From contig MVAQ01000173.1 of assembly GCA_014825775.1 (NCBI GenBank), positions 1 through 46,029 of the forward strand: DNA of 46,029 bases. Reading direction: 5' to 3'. Shown piece by piece: positions 1 through 11,886 of the stretch. This stretch comes from Krasilnikovozyma curviuscula. Its lineage: Eukaryota > Basidiomycota > Tremellomycetes > Cystofilobasidiales > Mrakiaceae. Within the stretch, counting starts at the first letter, position 1; each line of letters begins with the position of its first letter. Made by a program: the position numbers and the translations under genes. The notes beneath the pieces were generated by a model. It did not search any database and had not been told where the DNA came from. It saw nothing but the letters and a program-made list of their open reading frames with translations.

Positions 1-440
1 GAGAATGGATGTACATCTGTTGTATTTCGATATCTTTCCTTTGGGTCCCCCGGACTTCTTCTTGGGAGCCTTCTTCTTTGTGAAAGCGGCAGCTTCTTCA
101 ACTACATGAGGGCGCATACGTGAGTTATAGTGTTAGTTTTATTACTCATAGAAGGTATCTGGGAGAGAGGTGGTGTGAAGAAGAAAAGACTCGAAGCCAG
201 CCACCCCCGGACGCGTTCGTCAGCAGGACGGTCCAAATCTCCCCCATTTCAGAGGCTAGACCCTCCAATTAGATCTGAACCCACCTGAATTGGACAGTGG
301 GACTCTCTGGTGCAGCTCTGAGGGACGGTTCAGGCTCTTCAAGAGGGACCTCCTTTAGGAAAATCTGGATTGCGATCCACTCCCCTCTAAGTGGGGACGT
401 TGAAAGAAAAGAAAGTAGGCCCACCTTTCTTTGGAGGCAT
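1..440 (-). CDS. Partial Lys-rich protein gene, 5' part only
   Basis: Unrecognised and tentative. On the minus strand an ATG at 440-438 begins MPPKK and is followed by a GT at about 434. A well-formed acceptor (CTAAC-like branch site, then TAG) lies at about 105, giving an intron of roughly 330 nt. The next exon reads in phase as an Ala/Lys-rich stretch (EEAAAFTKKKAPKKK, then SGGPKGK) and runs off the left edge, possibly through another donor near position 14. A short basic N-terminus plus a long first intron resembles small ribosomal or nucleolar protein genes of basidiomycetes, but no family match is visible. The 3' end lies outside the window. Confidence 0.35.
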
Positions 441-1844
441 GTTCGTTAACTGGTTTGGCTTTGATTTGTGAAAAGATAAGGGTTCGGTATTTGGGGGAGA
501 ATCCGGTCGGGAAGAGGGGTTACTCTCGAGTTTGAGTCGAGTTTATATGGGGCACGAGATTTCTTTTCGTTGTCTTTTTTTGTCGAAGGCGACTATAAAT
601 TCTCGACAGTACTGTCATCCAGTCAAGTTTCCTGGTACCGGGGTGAAGCAGAGAAGCGTAACAGATATCCGTTGGCCTCTAACAGCCGTCAGAAGAGTCG
701 CCACCACCAGGTACTGATTAAATTATCTCTTCCAATGTTTTTTCGCAATCTGACAGTATAGGTTACTTGCTGGAGCGTTCAGAGTACATCATTATAGGAG
801 TAAAGAACTGGTGCGCCATAATGCTTCTGCAGCTCTCAGTCGCGCACAGGTCGACCTTCGCTATGACAGGCAAGGCCAGCTCCAATCAATATGGGCATAA
901 GTTGCGGTTGCTGCTTTGGTTTGGTTTATAGGACTTAAATTTAATGAGAAAGTCAGCAACGAGAAAGGGAAGAGAGCGCACGCGCCCCGCTTTGCGCAAT
1001 GATGTCAAATCACCCTACCATCTCTTGGTATACCTAGATATACTAGATCAACACAACTACAGGCATTCCTCTTTTGCTACCACAGCAACAAGTCTGATTT
1101 ATCTCTTACTTTACTTCGAGGTCCTGCTGATGGGTCTCACGAAGGGGAGAACTGACAATGATAGGTCACATGGAGGCAGCTCATCTGCAAGTTTGGTCGA
1201 GCACGTGGTGTTCTGTTGCTGTCAGAGGCAGGTTCTTTTCTGTTCTCTTATCAGTTCTATAGTTATATCAAATTTTTCAGGAGATCATATGAGCGGTGGA
1301 GAGAGAAGTAAGGAGATAAATTAAAGGCTTACTACACCTATGCGAACAACATCAACGCCGACTCAACAACAACAGCCTTCCTTCTCCCCTCCTTTCCTTC
1401 TTCCTTCTAATCTCAATCTCTTCTCCCTTTGATTCAAAGAGACAATTTGTTTCAATTTTCACTCTTGCGGGCCAGTGAAAGTCTGCGCATCAAAGTTAAC
1501 GAATTGTTTTTTTTTTTTTAAGGACTAATCGGAACCAGGTCGTGTTGCAATCGCCTGCTGCTAGCATTAAGTTGCCAGCATCTCCACAGAGCATCACAAG
1601 TGCTTAAAGAGAGTTGGATCAGGGAAGACTTTTGTTGTCCTATATTTGATGTTACTAGTATGGTGGGGTTCAAGGCAAGGTGGAGTTGTGTGAAGCGTGC
1701 AGAGCGTTGAAATATCCGCTTTTCTCATTTACTTTCTCACAGTGGTGCCCAGTCTTTAGTGTACACCGACGCTTGCCCAATCGACCAAATATGAAAGCAG
1801 TAGAGTAGTGTTTCGAAAACATCACTAGAAGAAAGAGTGATAAC
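441..1844. other. Intergenic region, no supported gene
   Basis: This 1.4 kb stretch lies between the 5' end of the left-edge minus-strand gene and the 3' end of the heme lyase gene. Short open frames exist, the longest a plus-strand 126-codon frame at 944-1324, but none has family motifs or splice-compatible partners. It contains a pyrimidine-rich stretch at about 1375-1435 and a T homopolymer near 1507-1520. It probably holds the promoter of the left-edge gene and the heme lyase 3' UTR. A non-coding transcript cannot be excluded. Confidence 0.5.
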
Positions 1845-3015
1845 TTAACCCTCCGTCGTCGCGACGCCGAAAGGCTTGCCTGTCATCGTCTCCTCCATCA
1901 ACACCTTCACTCTCTCCACTACAGAACCAGGTGTGTCCAAAGCAGGCCTCACCTGAGCGATAGGGATTTACAGATAAAAAGAGAGCAAAAGTCAGCGACT
2001 GTTATCAATGAGCGAACAATCACCAGATTTGGGGAGGAAACTTACATCTAGGTTGAAAGAAGGATTTCCTTCCTCGTCTTCAGGTCCATTGTAGTAATCA
2101 ATGACATATCTGACTTCTTCAGATGTTGATGGTCGGCGAACGACCCAGTCATGTCGATCGAAAGGCGGCCGAGTGCTTACAACGCAAAACGTTGCGAAAA
2201 CCCATCAGCGCAACGCGACGGGGAAATAGAATTTGTTTCGAACTAACTTGTATTTTGATGGGAAAAGCCACCCTGCCCAAAGGTACATTCGGGCTTTTGG
2301 TGACAGCTCCTGAGGTCGTCCTTGGAATCTGACTAATTCAGCATCATTCTTGACTCTACATGCAGATAACGACACGTTATGAGTACAAAGCCAATAGATG
2401 AAGAAGGTCCGAATGATATTTGAAAAAAGAAAGAACGAACCCTGGCCGTCGGTTCTCCCATTTAAGAACCTCCTGCCATGCAACTTCGTTCAAATGGTTA
2501 TGAATGAAGACCATAGTGTCCACAGCTACCAAGTAAGCCAACAGTCAGAATCTCAAGGTCCTTCAACTTATTCTCACAGGACATGGCTCACCATCTTCAT
2601 CCTGTTGCCAGCCTTTCCTAACCAATGCATTGTAGAACTGCTGAGGACTAGGGTACTCCCATTTATCATCCGCATCGTTTCCTTCCGGAGCATCAGCTCT
2701 AGGTATCGAGCTGACAGTTCTTTCAGTACTTAGGTTAGATTTCTGTGATGGGTCCATAGGTGTTTGAGGTAGATCAGGCATGTTATTCAATGGGTTGAGA
2801 GAGCCGTATCGTTGGTCGTGAGGAATCGGACATGCTGCGAGTTTCGGTGCTGCTGCTGGCTTGTCGTGTGGGATTGGACATTCTGCCAGCTTAGCCGGAG
2901 CTGCTGGTTTCACGTGCATAGGGCATTCTGGAGGAGGGGAGGCGCTAGTTGAGGATACTGGGTGAGGAGGAGTAATGGGTGAGGACGCCGCTGGGGCTGA
3001 CTGAGACTGTCCCAT
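1845..3015 (-). CDS. CYC3: Cytochrome c heme lyase (holocytochrome c synthase)
   Basis: Covalently attaches heme to apocytochrome c at the CXXCH motif in the mitochondrial intermembrane space. Five exons (3015-2592, 2525-2441, 2355-2248, 2175-2046, 1952-1845) join in phase to 284 aa. The N-terminus has three Cys-Pro heme-regulatory motifs, at Cys31 (CPMH), Cys46 and Cys62 (both CPIPHD), more than the two usual in yeast Cyc3. Family core blocks follow: [17 protein letters not shown], which contains the conserved His region; [21 protein letters not shown]; and [12 protein letters not shown]. The start ATG gives MGQSQSA, a plausible N-myristoylation-like context also seen in other HCCS proteins; an upstream in-frame ATG at 3072 is less likely. 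The minus-strand HAD gene lies 284 bp upstream. Whether the product handles c, c1 or both cannot be told from sequence. Confidence 0.93.
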
Positions 3016-3299
3016 CTGTACTGGAGCTTGGTAATAAATAAAAGGGGTAATGAAACTTATTGGCCGAGCCAAGGTGCAGCAGTTCTGATGGGGAGCAAGG
3101 TTCTGGTTGAGAGCCAGTTTGTTTGTTGTCGCCGCTCAAATTTCTGCGAATCGGAAGGACGGCAACTCGATTTTTTTCAATTGCGCTAGGGAGCAGTAGA
3201 ATCACACAACAGAATCAGATAACAGACAAAGACATATTTGTGGACTTTGGAAGAATAATCCTAGACGATAGCACAACTGCACTGCATGCAAGTAGCTTG

Positions 3300-4273
3300 C
3301 TAACAACCCAACGCATCGGCCAGAGCAACCAACCCAACCCTCTTATTGTAGTTTCTCCCATCGATGAAGAGGTTATTTTCTCTCCTAATTGTAGCGAAAT
3401 TCTCAGTGAGATCCTCAGTGGCCCGGTAGATGTAAGCAGTCTTCATGCCGCTGATACAGGTGGGAGATAACGTCAGGATCGTAACCTCGGACTCAGAATA
3501 TTTGATTCAAGTGATCAGCCTCTGAAACATACGTTTTTGCCGCTGCCCTCAGATCGTAAGCATGAGCTGCCACCATCAGCGCTTGCTCAGGCCTGACTGC
3601 GACGAGCTCCAGCGTCTTCAGATAGATAGCAGGATCAGGCTATCAGAGATCAGAGCACGTAACGAAATAGAATCAGCTTTTGATTCTTTCCCCCAAGAAG
3701 GAAGCAGCAGGTGAACCTTCGTTAAGCCAAGCAGTTGCGAGGATAGCAGCGTATGGAAAGGAATCCGAGACGACTTAGCAATGTCCAGCTGCAATCTAGT
3801 GGTTCCATTGGCAAGAACAATCCTAGAATAATATGCATGCAAGGGGAGTAATGTCTCAGATCAACAACGAAATGCGAGGGTGACGAGAGCTGGACTAACA
3901 CAAAGAACTTCTTCTTCAGTCGTTCTATACCTTCAATTGTATCATTCCAAGGAGTCTGAATATGCCAGCTCTGTACCAAGTCATTTCTGACTGTCTCATC
4001 CCAAATCTGGCCATCTGGAGCTATCGCATCTAGTATACGTCGATGAGTAACGTCGATATCTTCAGGTTCTAATCCCTCATTAAACCTCCTGTGGATCTCA
4101 ACGAAGAACTCTTCTCTCCATTTGGAAGCAAGGTCGGACAGGGACTGAAGCGTTGAGAGCTGTGGATGAGGAGGACTGGCTTGGAGAGCAGCGAGAATGG
4201 ACGAGTGCCAGTCTGTGCAGGTGCCCATCAAGTCGAAGACTATGACCTGGATTTCTTTGAGTGCTTCTGTCAT
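3300..4273 (-). CDS. HAD superfamily hydrolase, haloacid dehalogenase type II-like
   Basis: Predicted hydrolase of the haloacid dehalogenase superfamily, probably cytosolic, substrate unknown. Four exons (4273-3900, 3822-3717, 3639-3533, 3450-3300) give 245 aa, the usual size for the type II group. Motif I is VFDLMGTCTDW, with the nucleophilic Asp. Motif II is VLANGTTRL, with Ala where bacterial L-2-haloacid dehalogenases have Ser. Motif III contains the Lys of LLGLTKPDPAIY. Motif IV is VAAHAYDLRAA, retaining the metal-binding Asp but with Ala/His where the bacterial enzymes have Ser/Asn. These changes make true dehalogenase activity doubtful; a phosphatase-like or other hydrolase role is possible. 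The start is the ATG directly before TEALKEI; an in-frame ATG 96 nt upstream is less likely because it adds a Cys-rich unconserved extension. Confidence 0.85.
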
Positions 4274-4563
4274 GTCTGCTGAGCTTTCGGTCTGGTGATG
4301 GTGGTCGGGAACACACATGCAAAACCCGCATTTCTTGCTGGGAAAGCGCGACTGATCGGCAAATTGCATCGGGAAATTGAGCCAAGAGAATAAGCTGTCG
4401 AAAATAATGAAATCATAGTGCTGGTAAGAAAGATGTATCAGGTAAGATGCAAGTGTATGGACGAGGGTATGCTAAGGTGAACAGTTGAACAACGAAAATG
4501 AACTAAGAGAAGGAGCGGTATATGCAATGAAGTTGCCAGTGAGATCATGTATGTTTTGCAAGT

Positions 4564-6687
4564 CTAGAGACGTTCATCATCAGGGCAAGTTTCAGCAGCT
4601 CTCTTCTGATCCCTCTCTCTGATATCCTTCGCTCTCTCAATCCTATCCATCTCTCTGGTGTAGATTCTCCTTAACTCTTCTTCTGCAATACCAGCACCAC
4701 CGGTCAATCCATTGACAACCTCCTCTTCCATACAGCCCAGCTCAACTTTGCGTTCAGCAGCGGCTTTGATCTTGTTTTTTGAAGAAGGTGATGATTTAGC
4801 TGAAGCCATGCGGACAAGAGATGAATCGCTGAGGTTAGAGAGGATAGACTGGAAGTCTAGTGACGAGACTGGTTGGATGATTCCGTTGTTGTTGGAACCA
4901 GAGAGGAGATAGGTATATGTAGAGTAGAGCACAATATTGGTAACTAATGGTGTCTTTGCTGAAGGTGAGACTGCGATGGTGTTAATACTGGAGCCGAGAG
5001 GTCGTAAAGCATTGAGTGCTCGAGATGAGTGAATGATGATAGCGACAAGGACAAGACGAGACTGCAAATTGAGAGATTGAATCTTGGAGACAGTGACACC
5101 GGAGATTTTTGACTTTTGTGGTGTTGAGGGTGGTGTTGAAAGACCGGCTGTGGATGAGAATGCGGAGGTCATGGGTTTTGGTCGAGCTGAAGCTGCTGGA
5201 GTTGATTTGGTGACTGAGACCGCCTTGAGAACGTGCTGCATTTTGGCTTTGGGGGCGTCTACAGCGGTGAGAGAAGAGATGTATTTGTGGACCAACTGAC
5301 ATTCAGCACCTGCTTGCTTCGCGTGAATCTTCCTGACCTCTGTTTCACACAACTCGACCGCGATTCTACACACATCTAAGCACATCCTCAAATCACCATT
5401 CTCAGCCTGAACTTTTCTGGCCGCGAGTTCGATAGCCTTGTCGTCAAACACTGGAGTTGACATCGCTTCGACATCTGGCGAGTTCTGAGGCAAGAGACCT
5501 CTCAATCGACCACGAACAATCGCGCTTAAGTCTTCCATTCCATAAGCCGAGAATTGAAGAACAGAGGGAAGTTGAGAGAGGCGGGAAAGGTGTCTAGAGG
5601 TAAAGTCGAGGGAGTTGGCGATGGAGATGATGTAGAGGTTTGGGTTTGTGGATGGCAACGAGAAGAGCGTCTCGAGCAGATGGAGAGAGGTCGATTTGGC
5701 GGTTGAAGCAGCAATTGGAGCAATGGAGAGCAAAGCATCTAGTTCGTCCAATACAAGGAGACTGAAGATGGACCCAAAAGACGCGTGAGATTAAATCTCC
5801 GGCCATCCAAAAGTTGCGACTTCAAAGACTCACTGCTTTGTTTCCTCATTCTCTTTCAAGAATGTCTCAATATCGTTCATTCCACGAACACCTCCAAATC
5901 CCAATGCTTCTCCAATAAGCTTCCAGATGGCTTTGCCAGCACCCACACAATTGGTGTAACCCGTTACCCAACCAGCCTCCTCCAACTCCGACGCGACCTG
6001 AGTGATGAGAGCGGTTTTTCCAGTACCAGGCTGACCAGCAACGTAGAGAGCTCGACTGGGATTTGCATCAGAGGTGAAGTTGAGGATAGCATCACGTTCA
6101 GCTGCGCGACCGACAAGTCTAGCGCTAGATGATGCTGAAGCAGAGGAAGAAACATCGGAGCACCGAAGTACCGCACGAGCTTGAGTATAGATTGAGGCCG
6201 AAGGGATGGATTTGATTGGTGTCGCTGGTGGGCTCAATAATGATTTGACTTTAGTTACCGCCGTTTTAGTTGGGGTTTCGAGGATGAGTTGGTCTGGTTC
6301 GAGCGGCGAACTGGACGCGACAGGAGTGGGAGGAGGAGAGACTGCAGCAAAATAATACCAGTTTGCACGAGGTCACGAATGTAGAATAGAGACAACACGC
6401 TTACCTGAGCTTTCAACTCTGACTCCAGGCTTAGCTCTTTTGGAGATCTTCGTCGCCTCGGCATGAGCAGGACGTTTTCTTGAACGAAGTCTCCTTGAGG
6501 AGCCTGAAGCTTCCTCATCGCCATCCTCAGTATCTGTATCAGCAGGAGGAGGAATGTTTTCCTTCTCGTCATCAGAATCCATGAGCTGGAGTGAACTTGG
6601 TCTTCTTTTGTTACATTTGGACAGAACCTCGGAGGTCGAACGCGTAGACGAACGGGTTTTTCGACCCTCTCGAGGAGACGCGGGCAT
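4564..6687 (-). CDS. CDC6: DNA replication licensing factor Cdc6 (AAA+ ATPase)
   Basis: Loads the MCM helicase onto ORC-bound origins in G1. Three exons (6687-6405, 6341-5834, 5761-4564) give 662 aa. The AAA+ core has VGR near the start of the domain, Walker A GQPGTGKT (about residues 197-204), Walker B LLVLDELDAL (264-273) and a GDLRMCLD sensor-2 motif. A winged-helix C-terminal region with KYISSLTAVD and later helices follows. The N-terminus is disordered and basic, with a nuclear localisation-type cluster (RRLRSRKR), a KEN box (42-44) in DDEKENIPP, an RxL cyclin-docking motif (65-67) and two full CDK consensus sites (TPTK 117-120, TPIK 135-138). These suggest control by CDK and APC/C. An Orc1 paralogue is less likely because no BAH domain is present. 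Confidence 0.92.
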
Positions 6688-7124
6688 ACTGGTGAGGAGG
6701 GAAGATGTATGGAGGGTGGAGAGCGAAATAGAGGCGCAGGAAAAGGTGGCCTGGTGCTGGACAAAATTTGAAAGGTGGTGTTGGTAGCCAGAAAATGATT
6801 CTCGCTCGAGCGTGACTTTTGGAGACGTGAAGCCGCCACAGTTCTCGCGATTTCACCATGGTTTCGAGGCTCACTTCTACTTTCTGTATGGTCATTAACT
6901 GATCTACCATTCAACTCGTTTAGTGTGTCAATAAAGGTCATAAGCTCGCAAAGCTTGGTGCCTCGGCGCGATGCTCAAGCAGAAGAAATTGGGATGCAAT
7001 TGGAAGGAAGATAGCTATGTATAAATGGATGATAGATGTGGTAGCAGGATACGTTCAATTGAGCGCAACTGGAACCTTTTGAGTGATGATGATGTGAAGA
7101 GCGATAAACTTTCGTTTTTGGGGA
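6688..7124. other. Intergenic region between CDC6 and the multi-KH gene
   Basis: About 440 bp between the CDC6 start codon and the stop codon of the minus-strand KH gene. It should hold the CDC6 promoter and the KH-gene 3' UTR. Open frames crossing it lack motifs and are read as chance. I see no MluI-type ACGCGT box near the CDC6 start; the only nearby CG-rich word is in the reverse frame inside the first exon. Confidence 0.5.
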
Positions 7125-10100
7125 TTAATAACGAGCTGGTCTGGCGGCGAGCTCGACAATGGCTCTGCGTGCTTCTTCGACACTAGCCAAGTCACCAGTG
7201 ATTGTGATGTCCGTTCCTTCCCTTGGAACTTGGATATCAGCACCAGTTTCAGCACGGAGGCGGTTGACGGTGGCTCCCTAAAACAGAGATGAGATGAGAA
7301 GACGTCAGCAAAGCGCGAAATGATTAAACAGGGCAAACGTGATTTACCTTGGAGCCAACGATTCTTGGGAATGCAGATTGTTGAAGACCAGAAAGGACAC
7401 CCAAAGAAGAAGCGGTTTCGGCAGACTTGATGGCATCAGTGATCATCTGCTGAGCCTTGTCCAAAGCAGCTTGAGACTTGGCTCTGAGAGTCCACTCAGC
7501 AGCGCCCTCTGGAAGACCAGCATATCTGTCGAAAATTTCGAAGAAGTAGTCCAACTCAGAAGATGGCTGCTCATCTTGGTCGATTCGTCCATAGGTAACG
7601 GATGCTCCATCAGCCTTTTTGGTAGGTCGTGGGGTAGGTGGAAGGGCTGGTGGAGTGGGATTATCAACATTGCATCCGGCATTTCTTAAGTTTCTGAAAA
7701 AGAATCCTTGTTGTCCAGAAATGGCGTGGAAGAGTTTAATCGGAACGCTGACGGTGGCAGTGAATGACTCGCCCTGGTCTCTTCTTGGAGCAGAGGTCTG
7801 AGAGTTTTCCGGCTGCTTGGAGAGTTCCTCAACAGCCTTGTCACAGGCTGCTTTTGGTCCACCAACTTTGACGATCTCCTTGGGATTAGCACCTTCGACA
7901 TCCTGTGGGTTTGAAACAACACCGAAAGACTCGTATTGGCGGGATCCAGGGAATTGCACGCTTCAACCAAAGTGGAAAAATAAATCTTCAACAAAATGGT
8001 CCAATCGCGCTCAGAAAATTGGCAAATGGAACTCACGTAGCACCAGTTCTCTTCTGCAAGTCGATCAGAGCAGCACCGTTACGTCCAATCTTTGAGGCGT
8101 GTTGGGATTGTGGAACCACAACACCAACGATGATTCTCGATGAGAGCTCCTCAGCGAACTTGTCAAGAGCCTCCTTGATTTTCTTGACGAGCGCGGGATC
8201 ACCACGGAAACGAACCTCGTTCTCTGGGTCGCCAGCTTTGGGGAACTGGACGAGACCAGCTTGTTGTCTAGCCTCTTCTGGTCCACCACAAGCGACAATA
8301 ATCTCTCTCAATTTAGATCCACCTGGACCGATGATGGATCGGTGGTGCTTTTGTTCAATTTGACTGGTTAGAGTGGTCTCTTCAGCGACGGTGTCTGAGA
8401 TTTCTAAGATACGAGCCTTTGCAGCTTGGATAGCCTTCTTGGTCCCTCGAACACTACAGAAAGAGCTAAAGATCAGTCAAAGAACCAAAGCTAAACGCAA
8501 TATAGATGACTCACGTGATGGTGGTGTCCTTGTTGGAGGATTTATCAACGTCAATTTGAGCATCAGTCTCTTCCTTAATCTCGTTAATTTGGGAACCAGC
8601 TTTTCCGAGGACCTTGGCAACAGCACGAGTTGGGATGGTGAAGGTCAATGTTTGGTTGGATTCCTTCTCATACTCAGCAGCTTCAAGAAGTTCAGCCTTA
8701 GCAGCTTCAACTCCCTTCTTACCACCACGGATTTGGACTTCGTCTGGATTGGAAGGACCTTCCCTGGTCTCTTTGTCGGTTCTTGGGAAAGTGATCTTGA
8801 CTCCGAACTTCTCCTCAAGTCTGATGGCGTATTTTCCAGCAGAACCAATCAGGCCAGCGTGGTACTTTTTTGGAACAATCTGGCGGTTATAAAAGACATA
8901 CAAATGACGTTAGCAATGTGCGAGGTCTGCAGAAGACAAACGCCGAGATCGACGTACGATAGTGGCGGTAGTCTCATCAGCAAGTCTCTCAACCTGGGCA
9001 AGGATACGCTTCTCGGCCTCTACAACAGCTTCCTTACGTCCGACAATCTTGACAACAGCTTTACCAGAAGCAATCGGCTTAGCCTTAGCCTTCTTCTCAG
9101 ATGAAGCTGGAGTCTCAGCATCGTCAAAGTTAACCTTGACACCCAACTGCTCCTTGAGCTTGATGATGGCGGCACCAGAAGCGCCGACGAGATGCTTAAC
9201 ATAAACCTTGTCAATGGTAAACTCGGCAACCTGCAATAACGTAAGAAAACGTCGTCAAAACCCAGCCTCAGATACAAAATGAACTCGATTACAGAAACTC
9301 ACATGTCCATTGATGATATCGTCGTTCTTAGCATCTTCAACAATTTGAGAAATACTCTTGACGACTCTCTCGACATCTTCGGATGGACCACGCACAGTAA
9401 TGGTATCAGCGCCTTCAGCCTTGTCCTCAGCACGCCTGTCAGCGCCAACCTGGATGCTAACCAATTTGTCTTCGCCAATGAGACTAAAAGTACAAGAAGA
9501 AAAACGTTAACAGATAAATTAAGACTGGAGATAATGGAACGAACATACGCGTTGAGAACAGTTCCACCAGTTCCGATGACGTGCCTGTGCCATTTGCTGT
9601 CGACGTTGAGGACCTCAGTCTTGATATCAGCAGCGTCCTTAGCGAGTTTTTCGAGTTCATCCTTTACAACAGCAAGTTTAGCAGAGATGGCAGCATCACG
9701 AGCTTTACGTTCAGTTGGAAGGGAGGCATCCTCGACGGTGTACACAAGGAGAACGTCAGAGGATGAGGCGCTTTCCAAAGGAAATATGACATCGACGCCG
9801 TGAGCCTCGTTGAACTGCTTCAACCTTTGAAAGTAAAGTAAGAAATTGTGCCACAATGAGTACACGTTGAAGACAAGGCCTGCAGAATTTACTCACTTCT
9901 GGCCCTTCTTTCCTATCAAGAACTTGTGAATCAGGTAGTCGATCTCGACTGTCAACAAAGTACTTGGAGATAAAGCCTTGACAGCAGCAGAGAGTTCCTC
10001 CTTAGCCTTGGCAACCTTGGCTTGATCTTCGCCAACGATATCAATGATGACGGAGTTCGCAGCATCGATCTGAGCGTCGGAGGGGAGGAAAACCTTGGTT

Positions 10101-11886
10101 GGGGCGTAAGTGTTAACCAATTGGCGCAAGCGGCCAGACTTGACAAAGTATCGGATGAAAGACTTTCCATAGGCAAGAGGGTCGAAGGAAGAACCGAACG
10201 AACGATGAACTACACCAATGTCAAGAGTTTGAACAGCGACCGCGTTGGCTTTGGTGACAACCTGAAGAAAGGTGAGAAATTTTCAGCATGGGTTCAAAAT
10301 CGAGACAGGTCACCAAGAACTACTGACCATGGTCAAAGCTTGAGGCAAGTTAGCAGAAGGTCCACGGATAGTGCAGGCATCGCTCGAGTCGTCGATGGAT
10401 GGCAACTCGACGATACAACCGGTGGCAGCAAGGATCTCATCAGCGTTAGCTCCAACCAAAAATCTGTGCTGTCTCTTTGGAACAGACATCGTCAAGGTAG
10501 TAGTGGTAGATGCCTGAGAAGAGAAGGGGGTGAGAAAGCTGCAGGCTTAGCACGCTGACCACAAGTTCAACTCACCAATTCAGCGTATTCAAATTCAATG
10601 TACTCAATGACTCTCGCAACAGCTGCCTTTTCCCCAGTGACAATGATATTGAAATCTTTCTTGGAGGTACCATTGGCAGCAGGAGCCTCCTCTTGACCAT
10701 CCTGGATGGCAGCCTGAGCAGCGAAAGCCTTCAAGATGGCAGGTGGAGGGATATGGATCTTGACGAGTCCCTGACCTTGTTCTTGTTCAATCTTTTGAGT
10801 TCTAGCACCCTTTGGACCGGCGATGAAAGGGAAGAACGAAGGTGGGATGTCCTTGATGGTCTTCTTGGTCTTTGACGTTCGAACACCAATGATATCTTGG
10901 ATCATAGCCTGGGCTTCCTTAGCGGAAGATTCCGCACCTTCGATAGTGACAGGGACAGTTGGCTCTTCTGCTTCATCACCGTCTTCGTCCTCGTCACCTG
11001 GAGTAGTGGCGTGGCCGTTGACTGGCTCAGCAGATTCACGTTTCGGGACGTTAATGCGGACGTTGTGCTTGTCGGTGATCATACGAAGAGTAGTGCCTGC
11101 AGCAAAGAGAAAAATGGAGTGTCTGTTTGGTCACATTGCCCCCCTTTTTGTCCTTGAGACTAAAAAACGGAAGGACGAACCTTTTGGTCCGATGATCGTG
11201 CCCAAGGTTGAAATAGGAGCATCAACAGTGAGAGTGACCTGATATTATAGAGACAATTATTCAATAATTGCACAGGATAAAAGAGGTGAAAACGAAGAGC
11301 GACGCTCACAACTTTGGAAAGCATGGACGAAAGCAAAGACTTGACTTGGTGGAGGGCCTTAGCGGATGGGGCCTTCAACATAAAGGTGGTAGAGGACTTG
11401 GAGGTACTAGCTTCAATGGAAGCACCATTGACCTTCTCCTTGACGATCTTCATGACGGAGGCCAGAGTTAAGAGCTTCCCGTCCTTGTCGGTTGGCAACG
11501 AGATGGAAGGCAGCTCAAACATTTCACCAGCAGGTTGCTTGACAGCAGCAGATCTCGAAGGGTTGACAGATGATCTGATGGGTTCAGGAGTCTTGATTTT
11601 GGAACTCGAAGCTGACCACATAGAAGGAGCAGCCGCTTTACCAGGCGCAGGACCACCCAACGACGGGAACGCTTCCACACTGTCGGTGTTGAGGGCGGCC
11701 TGTTGCTGTTTCTTGGTAGCAGATGGGGAAGAAGCATCACCAAGAGATGGGAACGGATCTGGTGCACCTTCAAGGCGCTGAAAGGGACAAAAAAAAACAG
11801 TTCAGCCAGCAGCTTCACAGCTGAGCTACACTTTCGAAAAACGGCCTACTCGCCTGTTGAAGTTCGGCAGCAGTGAGCGAAGACAT
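7125..11886 (-). CDS. SCP160: Vigilin/Scp160-type multi-KH-domain RNA-binding protein
   Basis: Predicted polysome- and ER-associated RNA-binding protein. Thirteen exons (11886-11854, 11777-11310, 11238-11181, 11096-10576, 10513-10328, 10261-9897, 9824-9549, 9483-9303, 9230-8958, 8879-8515, 8453-8037, 7960-7348, 7277-7125) sum to 3909 nt, 1302 aa, in continuous phase. About twelve KH modules are visible. Loops with intact GxxG include GPKG (about residues 186 and 281), GKKG (537), GTGG (628), GASG (712), GSAG (799), GKAG (879), GPGG (951), GRNG (1031), GQQG (1129) and GSKG (1250). One loop, VGANAD near 380, lacks the second Gly. The first exon codes only MSSLTAAELQQ and is joined through a GC-AG intron. 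A disordered Ala/Ser/Pro linker precedes the KH array. Length and KH number match fungal Scp160/vigilin. Confidence 0.92.

Noticed and set aside
105..434. Possible snoRNA inside the long first intron of the left-edge gene
   Set aside because: Long first introns of small basic-protein genes often host snoRNAs, but I could not find a convincing C/D box pair or H/ACA hinge and tail.
944..1324. 126-codon plus-strand open frame
   Set aside because: No domain, membrane or splice support, biased toward chance composition, and it lies in a region that looks intergenic on both strands.
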